Origin: Alentia gelatinosa
Lineage: Eukaryota > Annelida > Polychaeta > Phyllodocida > Polynoidae
Assembly: GCA_950022655.1 (NCBI GenBank)
Contig: OX465584.1
Location: forward strand, 52,000,723-52,064,722
DNA: 64,000 nt
Direction: 5' to 3'
Within the stretch, counting starts at the first letter, position 1. The number at the start of each line of letters is the position of its first letter. A program made the translations under genes and the position numbers. The notes beneath the pieces are model-generated. The model worked only from the letters and a program-made list of their open reading frames with translations, did no database searches and was not told where the DNA came from. Of this stretch, positions 21,303-31,984 are shown piece after piece.

Positions 21303-21763
21303 AGGCATATCGGACAATTTCCAATAATAGTTAAAACCCATGTCATTTTTTTGGATATTGATATGATGATCTCTAAGCATCTAACTTAGATATTTGGGTC
21401 ACCCTACCTGTTAATGAACTAGAGATTGATATTAGGATGATATTACAATGGAATGTATAGAGATTTTAAAAAGTTGGATTTGACCCAAATTAAAACCCTT
21501 GTCATTTTCTTCAAATCTTCACAGGGTATTGTAAATGTATAGTACCTTTGAGAAAAATGAAGAAAACCATATTTTACACTACATTTTCTATATAAATCAA
21601 GCAAATGAAAATGGGCTTGTTTTCCCTATTGGGTTAGGTCAAACTTAACAACGTTAGACTTTGTTCTTTTGCATTTGGCATTAGAACATATAACGAAATG
21701 GATTGAACTGATAGTTATCTAAAAATCGCCAGGTAGCGCCATTCTCAATTGTAGGATATGCCT
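21303..21763 (+). mobile_element. MITE with AGGCATATC ends (copy 2)
   Basis: It starts AGGCATATCGGACAATTT and ends ATTGTAGGATATGCCT, in inverse orientation to 4798-5282. Internal matches include ATTGGGTTAGGTCAAAC and TCGCCAGGTAGCGCC. The flanks CCTAG / TTAG do not give a clear target duplication. Confidence 0.7.
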
Positions 21764-21824
21764 TTAGAACATCTATATGTTATTAGAACGTTCTCCATTA
21801 CTATTTTTGTAAATATGAGAAAGC

Positions 21825-22165
21825 AGATACAGCCCGGTTGACTCATTCCATTTCAAGCACGGGATTGACTTAATTCCATTTCATGCAAGGAATTCCAATC
21901 ACAAACCACTTTTGGTAGGACCGGTTGACTTTTTTCTATTTTGTACATTGAATTCCAACGACAAGGCACTCTTGGCCGAACTGGTTGATTTTATTCCATT
22001 TGTGCACGGAATCCAACTGCAAAAACAAGGACTGGACTTATAGCCCAACTTTGTAGAAAACAACCACTTTTGACAAAACCAGTTGGCTTAATTCCATTTC
22101 GTGCAGAGAATTCAAACCACAAGAACAAGGAATGGACTTTTGGCCCAACTTTGTAGAAAACCCTG
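21825..22165 (+). repeat. Diverged tandem repeat around GGTTGACTTAATTCCATTT
   Basis: Four or five irregular units of roughly 70-90 bp each contain GGTTGnCTT, TTCCATTT, GTGCA, GAATTCCAAnCACAA and ACCACTTTTGG. The last two also share CCCAACTTTGTAGAAAAC. Confidence 0.65.
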
Positions 22166-22166
22166 A

Positions 22167-22495
22167 TTTTATCTCACCCCTCGTACAAGTTTAGCCATAG
22201 GAATAACATTAGAAAAATATACTCAACGATCACCCTGGTAAAGTTACAATACTACGCCACGGTCGTGGCGTAGTGGATTTGCTAAGTATATTCCGATTAT
22301 TCTGGAGTTGTGATGTTATTTAAACGATAGAAAGGGGTAAGATAAATCCAGAACCGTACTCGAATCGTATAAATAGACAATACTCCACTCGTTTGGCTGT
22401 GCCATAATCGTCACTCGGCTTCGCCTCGATGAAGATTGCGGCCCATCCAAACTCGTGGAGTATTGTCTATTTATACGATTCTCGATGCAGTTCTA
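22167..22495. repeat. Modular foldback element, hairpins A + B2
   Basis: Module A begins TTTATCTCACCCC and ends GGGGTAAGATAAA, with a small palindrome (CGCCACGGTCGTGGCG) at its centre. The joint CCAGAACCG leads to module B2: GTATAAATAGACAATACTCC and its inverse flank GTCACTCGGCTTCGCCTCG. Copies are at 39241-39583 (inverted) and 40195-40350. Confidence 0.85.
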
Positions 22496-22599
22496 TATAT
22501 GTAGGCGATTCTAAATCTGTCTGCAACCTCAAAATCAAGGGTTGATGAACTGGATATATATACTGAGCTATCCAGGAGCAAAAGTGAAGCACATCAGTG

Positions 22600-24830
22600 A
22601 ATTCTTCAGCAAGGCAACGTGTTTTAATCCCGATCCAGAAACTGATTATCAGTGCTGGGATTAACGACAGGGATAATCCTTGGAGGACTACCCTTTCAGA
22701 GTTTCCTGGGTAGACATCACAAAATTTGAGATTTGCTCAGGTGATCCAATTCATTGGACATCAGAAACTACTCACAGCGTGTTGGAGCATTGGCTTAACA
22801 AGGTTGGTCTTTTAAACTATATTTCACTGAAGGCATTTCACAGTCATTACGGAAAGACAATTTAGGACTAGACACCAACATCATAAATTCATCAGATGAC
22901 AAATTGTCATTAAAAGAAGAACAAGTTTTATCAGAAATGAATTCATTCCCAGACCTAAGCATATAGATAAACCAAATTAAAGATCTAGGAAAGTTAGTAA
23001 AGTAGCATTATATTATTTCTTAAGAAAAAATCTGATTGGGTACCTCCTGACAAATTGATGAAGCCAGAATCATAAAAAGACAAACCGAACCAAACTAAAC
23101 GTCAAATAGGAGCTTTAGGAAACTTGAGGAAGAAGAGCCATTCTATCTCATAGTAAAAAAATACAGCTGACAAGGGATCAGGAACAGCCATAGTGAAAAA
23201 TGGAAAATTACATTATATAGGCAGAGAGACAAACAACTAAAAGGTTTACACTTAAATAAATGAACCTTAAATAAATGAACCTATTTTTCAGGAAAATTCT
23301 TAAAATGATTACAGAGATAGGGTAGAATAGATTTCTCAATGACAAACAAGTAGCATATCTGAAACCACCTAATTCGCCAAGACCAAGACAATTCTACTTC
23401 TTACTAAAGGTACATAAAGATTCAGATAAATGGATAATTCCAAATAAAATGCCTCCAGGGCGACCCATCGTTTCAGATTGTAATAGTGAATCATACAAAG
23501 TTTCGGAATTTACTGACCATCTTTTGAAACTCCTAGCTACAATTCACTCATTTTATTCAAAGGATACATGGGACTTTTTAGAGAAATTGTGTAAAGTTGA
23601 GGTCCCATATAATGTGCTTCTAATCAAAATGGATATAGAATTCTCATACACTAATATTCAGACTGAGAATGGTCTAAAAGCAGTATTTATATAAAAATAT
23701 TTTTGAAACTAGCCAAAAATGCCTGAAACAGATAAATATATTTTGGAACTTTTAGAATTGTGCTAAAAAGAAACAACTTTATTTTCAACAATCAATGGTG
23801 TCAGGAAATTTCAGGTTAATGTATGGGAAAGAAATTTACCCCAAATTATGCAAATACATACATGGCACAACTAAAACAGGAAGTTTATTGGTGATTCTTG
23901 AATGATATCTTTCTAATTTGGCCTCACTCAGAATTGGAATTCCAAGAATTCTCTGAGTTACCAAATAATCATCACAGTTCTGTCAGACTAAAATGCATGA
24001 TGGATAGGTAAACAATAGGTTTGAGATATCTGAGATACTAAAGTTTATTTTAAACCCATGAGCTCTTGCACACAAGAAAATAATTCAATCCTTCTGACAC
24101 CTTCAAGGGAATTCTGAAATCACAGATAATGAGATTCTGCAATATTTGTAGCGACATTTCAGACTCCAAAAGCTTAGGAAAGAAGGAAACTACTTGGCTA
24201 GGTTTTTCAGGACAATTGAAAAAAATAGATAATGCAGCAGGTAATGAATGGCCAATGGGAGCAGCATTGGAATGTGGATAGCGTGGTTATGAATGCCGCT
24301 TGTGGATGAAAGAAACCCCAGAAATTCCATCCCTTGCCCTTCACTATAACTATCCGATAGGAGTAAAGTTTACCTGAAAGTTGACAAATCTAATACATAT
24401 CATTGAGTGCATAAGATGTTAAGAATACCATGTAGGTGAAACTTCAAAAACTCTTAGGTAAAGACTTACTGGCCAACTCTCAGACATCTGGCATGATCTA
24501 AACAAAACAGTACCAGAACACTTTAATGACTTATACCATACTGTAGAACAAGACCTGGTTATCTATACAATATATCAAATTCTTGACCAAGGCTCGACAA
24601 GGAAAAACAAGAGATATTGAAAATAGATGAACACAGCTACAAGAAACAATGCAGCCTAAAGGCAACCAAAACCAACTGTAGTATTCACTATCCCATATAG
24701 TGCTACTGCCATCAAAATCAGTACATTGGTAAGACAAGAGTATTAAACACTGCAACACGTACATATTTCCAAAACATGTATGTGATGATTTGGTTGTTGC
24801 ATACCGAAGGAACAAAAATCCCAAGGATAT
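22600..24830 (+). mobile_element. Decayed Penelope-like retroelement
   Basis: Segments in several frames, broken by stops and frameshifts, run in Penelope order. Near 22.9 kb there is a region resembling the N-terminal part. At 23.36-23.69 kb lie Penelope reverse-transcriptase blocks (PPNSPRPRQFY, PPGRPIVSDC, DTWDFLEKL, YTNI). Near 24.06-24.15 kb is a SCTQEN...SRGILKSQ-like block. At 24.40-24.53 kb is a GIY-YIG-endonuclease-like block with HVGETSKTLR and EHFN. A second similar piece with QYIGKTRVLN lies near 24.71 kb. Element ends were not found. Confidence 0.75.
23340..23696 (+). pseudogene. Penelope-type reverse transcriptase fragment
   Basis: The open part from 23449 encodes PPGRPIVSDC, then DHLLKLLAT, DTWDFLEKL, LLIKMDIEFSYTNI. 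In Penelope reverse transcriptases the D and YTN of this last block belong to palm motif A (family knowledge). Upstream, the same frame family reads LKPPNSPRPRQFYFLLKVHK, close to the usual LLPKIHK block. The frame ends at a stop at 23692-23694; the catalytic motif C region is not preserved in one frame. It is non-functional as it stands. Confidence 0.75.
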
Positions 24831-25411
24831 TTTGGTATTTAGTCAGCTAAAATAAAGATATATTAAATCAAATAGATTAGATTAAATCCAGCTTTAAATT
24901 CCCAGTTAAGATAAAATATTTTTCACCTAATGAATTGAAATAGAATTAAATCCAGCTAGAAATTCCTACCCAAAAATTAACAAATAAATCAAATCATAAA
25001 CTCCTCAAATATACATTTAGTATTACATGACTTGATTGATTCTCCTGACGTTGTATCTAAATCCATATCAAATTTTCAATGTCAATTATAAATTTTCAAA
25101 TTGTATTAATTGTTTTGTTTGTATCATCTTTCGTATCTTGATTACTTTTTCTTTCATTTTTTCCTACCAATTTTGAGGATTAAGCCTCACCCAAATTTGA
25201 TCAATATTCATTTAACAGACCCTCACTCAAACAAACGCTCACACTTACAGTTAAGGAATAGGATCCTGAGAAGAGGCCTGGAAATGCACGGGAACCAACA
25301 AATTTACGTTAATGGACCTAAATCTGGGAGGCCGCCCAGCTTCACCTACATGCTTATGAGGCCTCCCCAACTATGCCGTCAGGACTGAACATTGCGGCAT
25401 AGAGAGAGGGG

Positions 25412-26561
25412 TTGAGGGATTATCATGATGAAAAACTCCTTGACTGCCTCGAGTACGGCTCACCCTCAGGCTATACTCGCTCTACTATTCCAAAACCAAA
25501 TCATAAAATTCATGCCTCTGTGGCAGCCTTCCCTAAGGCTATTCAAGGATACATAGAAAAAGAACTGGGCCATTGGGCCATGCTCAGCCCCTTCAGTCCC
25601 CCCCCCCCCCTAATGAGCCATTACCCTAGCTCAGACCGAAGGCCCCTGGGCCTTTGCCCCTTCAGGTCCCCCCCCCCCTTTCATGAGTGGACCTAGGTTT
25701 CCCCACTAATGACATATGAAAAAAAAGATGGCGCTCGTAGAATTATCGTCAAGGTCTTGTTCCCTCTGGGGGTTGCGGCGATGATGGGGAACTTCGAGGG
25801 CACCCACTACACTTACACTCTCCCTACCATAAGGGACGCCATTACCCTAGCTCAGACCGAAGGCCCCTGGGTCTTTCTCTGGAAAGCTGACCTTTCCAGG
25901 GAATATCGTCAGCTTAGAGCGGACCCTCTAGCCTACCCTCTTTATGCCATTTCGAATAAGGGGTAAGTTTTCATTGACTTATCCCCCCCTTTTGTGGTGA
26001 GACTCTCAGCAGTTGCATGCCAACACACTACTTAGCGGTAGTTTATCTGGGGTTTCACTACACTTTAATACTTGGACGACTTCCTCGGGGTTGAGAGCTC
26101 TGAGCCCGAGGCTCAAAGGGCTTTCGCAGAATTTCAAGCACTCGCATCCAATCTCGGCCTTGCCTCGCTCCGGCTGAGTGCCCCCCCCCCCTACCACTTA
26201 CCTTGAGTGGATAGGGTATGATATAGACACGGGAGCAGGGTTAGTTACCATCCCGAAAGAAAAAATGGTGGAGGTCAGAGAAGTTTGCAGCAAATGGCTT
26301 GCCAAGGTAGCCATCACAAAAGAGAGCCTCCAATCCATACTGGGTAAACTCATTCACATCTCAACCTGCGTTCTCCCAGCCAGAAGGTTTCCAAATAACC
26401 TCCTATCCGCCCTCCACAAGGTAACGGACAATAGCCTCATTGGGCTGTTTAGTGGAGGGAAAGTGGATCTGGCCTGGTACATGGCGTTCGCTTCAAAATA
26501 CAATGGCCTGGCCATTGTTGCCTCCCACAGGCCCAAAAGGGGCGTGGACACAGATTACTGA
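25412..26561 (+). pseudogene. DIRS-type reverse transcriptase, frameshifted
   Basis: Pieces in different frames join in the usual order. At 25412-25696: LDCLEYGSPSGYT, NHKIHASVAAFPKAI and ELGHWAMLSPF, typical of the DIRS N-terminal RT region. At 25709-25966: KKDGARRIIVKVLFP, TYTLPTIRDA and WKADLSREYRQL (motif A with the catalytic D). At 26066-26089 another frame reads YLDDFLGV (motif C). At 26178-26561: TYLEWIGYDIDTGAG and the thumb region. Two C-runs (25597-25610 and about 26181-26190) coincide with frame changes. A copied segment of about 38 bp near the first C-run adds further damage. It is non-functional. Confidence 0.8.
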
Positions 26562-26986
26562 AAAAATCTTTTCACTCAACCACTCACTCCAGAGATGAAA
26601 ATCCTCATTCAGAAAGAGGCCCATTTACATGCTTGCGCAATACTAGTTACATATGCAACTTTCAGCATCACCCCTCATCCCTCATCACTGGCGGTCGCCC
26701 GAGCGGTGGGGCTCCACCTAGCGGGGAAGGCCATCCACCTCTCTTTCTACCAGGCCTCTGGGGCCGCCCTCCGCCTACCCCTCTTGTTGGCTCGTGGACT
26801 AGCCTCGAGGCCCGCCCACAAGTGGGCCTCTAGCTGCATGGTCCTGGAGCAATCATACATGTCAGAACACCCGCAATTGTCCCACACCCGCTGCTCTCTT
26901 TCCTGTTTTAATGTTTCAGATCCGCACCCCCTGCACATCCAGATGTTGCACTCTGTTGAGGCGGCGTCCTCGAGGGTCCCGAACCT

Positions 26987-27320
26987 GAACCCTATCCCTA
27001 TCCCTAACGCTAACCCTATCCCTATCCCTAACCCTAACCCTATCCCTATCCCTATCCCTAACCTAACCCTATCCCTATCCCTAACCCTATCCCTATCCCT
27101 ATCCCTAACCTAACCCTATCCCTATCCCTAACCCTATCCCTATACCTAACCCTAACCCTATCCCTATCCCTATCCCTAACCTAACCCTATCCCTATCCCT
27201 AACCCTATCCCTATACCTAACCCTAACCTTATCCCTATCCCTATACCTAACCCTAACCTTATCCCTATCCCTAACCCTAACCTTATCCCTATCCCTATCC
27301 CTGTCCCTAACCCTAACCCT
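26987..27320 (+). repeat. Telomere-like CCCTAA/CCCTAT tandem repeats
   Basis: About 330 bp of CCCTAACCCTATCCCTATCC-type hexamer repeats. CCCTAA is the C-strand of the animal telomere repeat; the mix with CCCTAT shows degeneration. It lies inside the retroelement between RT and recombinase. Larger periodicities (about 60 bp) are visible within the array. Confidence 0.9.
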
Positions 27321-27392
27321 GCTATGTCCGGGTGAGTTCCGGGAGACCCGGCCGACCTCACCGCGACATAGGGGCAGGCCTGGGAACGTAGC
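27321..27392 (+). repeat. 72 bp unit flanking the telomere-like array (copy 1)
   Basis: It starts GCTATGTCCGGG and ends GGGAACGTAGC. It is repeated almost exactly at 27858-27930. It contains CTATGTC...GACATAG, an imperfect inverted repeat. Each copy directly follows a block of CCCTAA-like repeats. Confidence 0.85.
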
Positions 27393-27412
27393 CTAACCCT
27401 AACCCGGGAATT

Positions 27413-27732
27413 GGACGCCTTGAGCCTTTTACCATTTGAGCCTCCTGTCAGCGCGAAAACGTGGACGCCTTGAGCCTACCCCGTGGACGCCTTGAGCCTA
27501 CCTCATTTTAGTTCCGATTAGTGGGTTAGGGTTAGAAAAGGGTTGGGTAAGGGTTAGGGTTGAGTATATATGGATATAAACCAGTATAAGTGCACTTTTC
27601 AAAAATTTTACATCTAGAGGCTCAATGCCACCAAAACTGGGTAGGCTCAAGGCGTCCACAGGTTAGGCTCAAGGCGTCCACGGAAAGGCTCAAGGCGTCC
27701 AGGGCTCGAATCATCCCGGGCTCAAGGCGTCC
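27413..27732 (-). mobile_element. Element bounded by repeated GGACGCCTTGAGCC motifs (copy 2)
   Basis: It is the reverse-complement relative of 8661-8982, with three motif copies on the left, four on the right and the telomere-like GGGTTAGGGTTAG in the middle. It lies between two telomere-like blocks and two copies of the 72 bp unit, so it probably inserted into, or was duplicated with, the array. Confidence 0.85.
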
Positions 27733-27740
27733 ATGAACCC

Positions 27741-27857
27741 CCTAACCCTAACCCTAACCTTAACCCTAACCCTATCCCTATCCCTATCCCTAACCTTATC
27801 CCTATCCCTAACCCTGACCTTATCCCTATCCCTATCCCTGTCCCTAACCCTAACCCT
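27741..27857 (+). repeat. Telomere-like CCCTAA repeats (second block)
   Basis: About 115 bp of CCCTAACCCTAACCTTA/CCCTAT repeats run from the end of the GGACGCC element to the second 72 bp unit. Confidence 0.9.
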
Positions 27858-27930
27858 GCTATGTCCGGGAGAGTTCCGGGAGACCCGGCCGACCTCACCG
27901 CGACATAGGGGGCAGGCCTGGGAACGTAGC
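27858..27930 (+). repeat. 72 bp unit flanking the telomere-like array (copy 2)
   Basis: It is a near-identical duplicate of 27321-27392, with one extra G in the GGGGG run and an A for T change near the start. Recombinase coding sequence begins shortly after it. Confidence 0.85.
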
Positions 27931-27944
27931 GGTATCGAATTCAC

Positions 27945-28730
27945 CGGTATCGAGTTCGCGTGTGACCGAATTCACCGTAGACTGCTGGCCTACCTCGCCT
28001 ACACGGTCACCTACAGAGTTGACCCCTGTCTCCTGTCTATCAAGAAAGCCGCCCAGTTTATTCAGTTCCTGGCCAACTCTCTAGCCTCGCCTGCCTCTAT
28101 CTTCAACTACTTATCTGGGATTAGAGTCTGGACCTCAGGGTCTTCAATCATCCTCTCATGAGGGAAGTCATCGCGGCCTCTCCCCGCCTGTCGTCACACA
28201 TCCCGGCGCAGGCCCGCCGCTGACTCCAGCCATGGTCTCGTCTCGTGGCACTGGCCTCTTCATCTGGGCCTCGGGGCAGCATCCTCAAGGCGGCCCTACT
28301 CCTGGGTTTCTTGACAAAGGTCTTGGGCTCCAACCTGGTCAGCCCTTTCACCGTGGGTCCAGGCCCCCACACCCTCCTGTGCAAAGACATCGAGCAGGAG
28401 GTGTGTGTGTGTGTGTGGGGGGGGGGGGTGGGGGGGGGGGGTGGGGGGTATCCGAATCGTCATCAACTCCTCCAAAATGATTAGAGACCCCTCCATGGCA
28501 GTCTCTCTCTTGATACTACCTACTTTCTCTGAGTCATCATGTCTGGTGCAGGCCTGGAGCCGGTACAGGGAGTTGAGCCTAGCCCCTCCCTAGGCTTTTA
28601 TCCGGTTTAGGTTAAAAAAAGAGTTGGCATCCCGATGCCCAACCATTACTCCATTCACAGCCTCCGGCGTGGGGCCGCCCAGGCAGCCGCAGGCTCCCCT
28701 GCCATAGACCGTATTAGTGTGACGTCATTT
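27945..28730 (+). pseudogene. Tyrosine recombinase of a DIRS-like element, broken
   Basis: Open segments in order: RIHRRLLAYLAYTV and IKKAAQFIQFLANSL at 27.97-28.07 kb (core-binding type helices), YLSGIRVWTSG, then AALLLGFLTKVLGSNLVSPF in another frame, and INSSKMIRDPSMAVSLLILP at about 28.45-28.53 kb. IHSLRRGAA at 28653-28679 corresponds to the H-x-x-R box of tyrosine recombinases (family knowledge). A (GT)n(G)n tract at 28404-28447 splits the gene. The catalytic Tyr was not identified. It is non-functional as it stands. Confidence 0.7.
28404..28447 (+). repeat. (GT)n(G)n microsatellite
   Basis: A GT run is followed by long G-runs, lying inside the broken recombinase gene. It is the likely cause of a frame break. 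Confidence 0.9.
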
Positions 28731-28780
28731 GACCTGGCGAGAGTGGGGTTTCCCTACGTTCTGGTGCCAAACATTGGGAT

Positions 28781-29790
28781 ATGCCTTCACTGAGTGCAGT
28801 GGTCGGCGAATCAAAACATCTCGAAGTATCTAGTTCTGCATAATATATAACTGTTCTATGGCATTGAAACAAATGCACCAACATAATAACTTTCTCCTGA
28901 CTGTAGTTATTAGTGTTGTCACCATTTCAAATTTTCGAAGAACAATTTGACAGTTATTGAGACTTGGTGGTGCAAGGTTGGCACCATTGTTATGAAATCG
29001 AACATGGGTCTGATTTTAGTCGTACCAGCAACCATTTTCATATTCCAGTCACAGGCCAGTTCTCAAACATGTTTCCTCATAGATATATTCTCCACTTACT
29101 TTATTTATACTGGATTAACACTAAAAAGATTCATTATTAGTCGGCAGCGTGTCGGCCTCGATACTTCGTCTATGCGGTGCTTCGTGGAGTTCGGACTTGT
29201 TTGGCACCAAAATGCCACGTGGTAGATGGGAAATCCCAATGATGACGTCATGACTAATGTGGTCTATGGACCTCAAGGACCTCATGAGGCACAGCGCCTA
29301 GGCCTCCAAGTCAGGCCTCAGGGCCGTCGCTCCCCTCATTCCATCAGGTAAAGTCCTCAAGGCCCTCTCGGCCTCTTTGGGTCAGTCTAACTTTCAACCT
29401 TCAACACACTTCAAGAATTGTTGATCCTTTAGTGTTTGCCTTATTCTGACTTGAATATATGACTTATTCAGACTTATCTAGACTTATCTTCACATGATGA
29501 CGTATGAATGTTAATGAACTTCGAGAAATAAATATTCTCAACCAATTGCCATTTTGGGTTAATTAGTCATTATTCTCTGCACAAGTGTTGGCATTGAATG
29601 CAAGCCGCAGATGAACATCTGTCATTGATGAAACGGTGCAAAATCAAGAAGTAGGGAAAGCAATATACAGTAAAACACCTCTTGAGGGTCACCCTTACCC
29701 TCAAGAACAGCATCGCAACAGTCTTGTAACAGTTCCACAACAGTCTCACAACAGTCTAACATCCGTTGGTAGCAGGTGGCGCTACTCCAT
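28781..29790. other. Non-coding stretch
   Basis: The block near 29190-29220 (TTGGCACCAAAATGCCACGT) weakly mirrors 28757-28772 (TTCTGGTGCCAAAC) and could be part of the DIRS-like element's terminal region, but this is not firm. No gene is supported. Confidence 0.4.
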
Positions 29791-29794
29791 AGAG

Positions 29795-30515
29795 AGCTGT
29801 AAAAGGATTCCTGCTCCATAGAGAGCGGTAATGGAACGTATTCCTGCTACATAGAGAGCTGATGGGGAACATGTTCCTGCTTCTTAGAGAGCTATAAAGG
29901 GAACATGTTCCTGCTTCATAGAAAGCTGGTCATTAGGGTAAGTGTTGCTGCTTCATAGAGGGGTGTAAGGGAAAGTGTTCCTGGTCCATAGAGAGCTAGA
30001 AAGTGTTCCTGGTCCATAGAGAGGTACAAGGTAAGGTATTCCTGCTCCATAGAAAGCTACAAGGGAAGGTATTCCTGCTCCATAGAGAGCTGTAAGAGAA
30101 AGTGTTCCTGCTCCATAGAGAGTTGTTAGGGAAGGTGTTCCTGTCTATAGAGAGGTGTAAGGGTAAGTGTTCCTGCTCCATAGAGAGCTGTTAGGGTAAG
30201 TGTACCTGCTCCATAGAGAGGTGTAAAGGTAAGTGTTCCTGCTCCATAGAGAGCTGTTAGGGAAAGTATTCCTGCTCCATAGAGAGGTGTAAAGGTAAGT
30301 ATTCCTGCTCCATAGAGGGGTATAAGAGAAAGTGTTCCTGCTCCATTGAGAGCTGTTAGGGAAAGTATTCCTGCTCCATAGAGAGGTGTAAAGGTAAGTA
30401 TTCTTGCTCCATAGAGGGGTGTAAGAGAAAGTGTTCCTGCTCCATAGAGAGCTGTGAGGGAAAGTGTTCTTGCTCCATAGAGAGCTGTGAGGGTAAGTGT
30501 TCCTCCTCCATATAT
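29795..30515 (+). repeat. 33 bp minisatellite
   Basis: About 21 units read CCTGCTCCATAGAGAGCTGT plus TAGGGAAAGTGTT, with variants GAGGTGTAAGGGTAAGT. Units at the left edge are more diverged. Since 33 is a multiple of 3 the array stays open in more than one frame; the minus-strand 11-residue repeat (SLWSRNTF-type) is not supported as a gene. Confidence 0.9.
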
Positions 30516-30550
30516 CCAAATGCTAATGGCCTGTCCGCAATATGCAGTGC

Positions 30551-30858
30551 GCCCCTCTCGTAAGATCTCACACTCTTTAAGTGGTATTCTGTACTCTCAC
30601 TATGCTCTATTGAGAAGAATTCTCAACGAACTAGGCTTTGAGCCTTGAGAATCTACTGGCCTGCCTCCCGTGCTAAAGACGTACATCAATGCAACCCATA
30701 CATCCCTATAATCTCAATGATGCCACCTAGCGGGAATACTGTGTGCCAGTGGATTCTCAAGGCTCTAAGCCTAGTTCGTTAAGAATTCTGCTCCCATTGA
30801 GCGCAGTGAGAACCTTGTACAGAATATGACTTAGAGAGTGAGATCTTATGAGAGGGGT
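30551..30858. mobile_element. Long-arm inverted-repeat MITE (copy 2)
   Basis: It is the same family as 18231-18522: arms begin CCCCTCTCGTAAGATCTCAC and end GAGATCTTATGAGAGGGGT, with GAACTAGGCTTTGAGCCTTG inside. The loop orientation is reversed relative to copy 1. It lies directly beyond the 33 bp minisatellite. Confidence 0.85.
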
Positions 30859-30869
30859 GCTGCGTTTTT

Positions 30870-31012
30870 AGGTACATAGGTACGCCCAGTCTGAGACTGG
30901 GTGTACCCTCAGGCGCGGAACGCGGCAAAACGCACAGTGTAAACTGCAAGTTTCCCACTAGTCTGAGACTGGGCTCGCTGGGTACGCCCAGTCTCAGACT
31001 GGAGGTGCCTCA
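30870..31012. repeat. Three CCAGTCTGAGACTGG palindromes
   Basis: CCCAGTCTGAGACTGGG occurs at about 30887 and as related perfect palindromes near 30960 and 30984. They surround a GC-rich core. GAGACT words are also frequent at 50.5-51.0 kb. Confidence 0.75.
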
Positions 31013-31413
31013 TGAACGCCCAATGGCAAGCTGTTTTGCTGTTTTCCAGTCTCTGTATGAACTCTGATATGATTATTAAATCGGTAAGGACCAGGGAAAT
31101 ACAAAAGAAACACTACATACTGTGCACTCTCACCGATTCATTGGTAGGCCTATACCGAGGTATAGTAATATCACCACGGACATACTCAATCAGTGCCGTT
31201 TCCGTCGGCTAATTGATAATGGAGTTTCCATTGGCCGATCATTTAGCACCAACAATAGACTGTTTAGTGTACCGACGTCAGATCTGTGAATGGAAACGAA
31301 ACCTGCAGAGAATACCGTTGCAGGAGGAAATGATATACTGGCCAACTAAGGCAAAAGCATTACTATAGATATAGGTAAACCAATGTTATTACAGCGACTT
31401 GATGGCGCTCTGG
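31013..31413. other. Non-coding interval
   Basis: No supported gene or repeat partner was recognised. Confidence 0.45.
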
Positions 31414-31692
31414 ATATGCGGCACAGAGTGATTGCTAGTTCCGCCATCATCCGCCAGGAAATTGTTAGATATAGCGCCGCTGTAGTCGGGGGACAACCAG
31501 AACCACTATCATAATCTATAGATAATCATGAGGCAAGGCCAAGAACCTTTCATAGCAAACCTAAAAAATCTTTTTTGATAAAATCCAAAACTGTACCTAC
31601 CACCACGAGTTTTGTTAAGCATCCGAGTGGGGGGGGGGGGGGGGGGGGGGGGAGATGGCGGCTTCCATAATGCAATAGTTATGTGCCCTATA
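31414..31692 (-). mobile_element. MITE with TATAGGGCA ends (copy 2, inverted)
   Basis: It carries CACAGAGTGATTGCTAGTTC, CCAGGAAATTGTTAGA and the end TGCCCTATA, the reverse complement of 7559-7818. A poly(G) run of about 30 bases (31627-31652) interrupts it where copy 1 reads CTTGCCCCCCGA. Confidence 0.75.
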
Positions 31693-31984
31693 ACCAAGCA
31701 GTGGCATTTTATAGGGCAGATGCGTAATGTTCTCTAGGCACCGCCATTTTGCTGGAGGTACAAAGGTAAGTGAGTGTTAAAAGGGAACTGTCATAACTCT
31801 AGCCTAGCTCTCATATGTGTAATAAAAACCTTTCATGTGAGAAAGATCATGTTGTGGGTTTCATATTTAAGTCATCCTACTCTGTGATATGTGTTGCAAA
31901 CAAGGAAGCATGGTAAAACTTTGAAAACTGGTATTATTTTGTAAGAACAAAGAGCCAGAATACAAGAACTATTCACCGAATAGG

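Larger units (their letters stand above)
25240..28780 (+). mobile_element. DIRS-like tyrosine-recombinase retroelement, disrupted
   Basis: A reverse transcriptase (25.4-26.6 kb) is followed by a YR-type recombinase (27.95-28.7 kb) on the same strand, which is the order of DIRS-group retroelements. The two are now separated by telomere-like repeats and an inserted GGACGCCTTGAGCC element. Poly(C)/poly(G) expansions and frameshifts break both genes. The ends (split or inverted repeats expected for the group) could not be recognised. Confidence 0.75.

Noticed and set aside
26987..27320. A true chromosome end
   Set aside because: The repeats are degenerate, flanked on both sides by element sequence, and only a few hundred bp long; they are interstitial.
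28757..29220. Terminal inverted repeats of the DIRS-like element
   Set aside because: The matching words (GGTGCCAAAC / TTTGGCACC) are too short and isolated to define ends.
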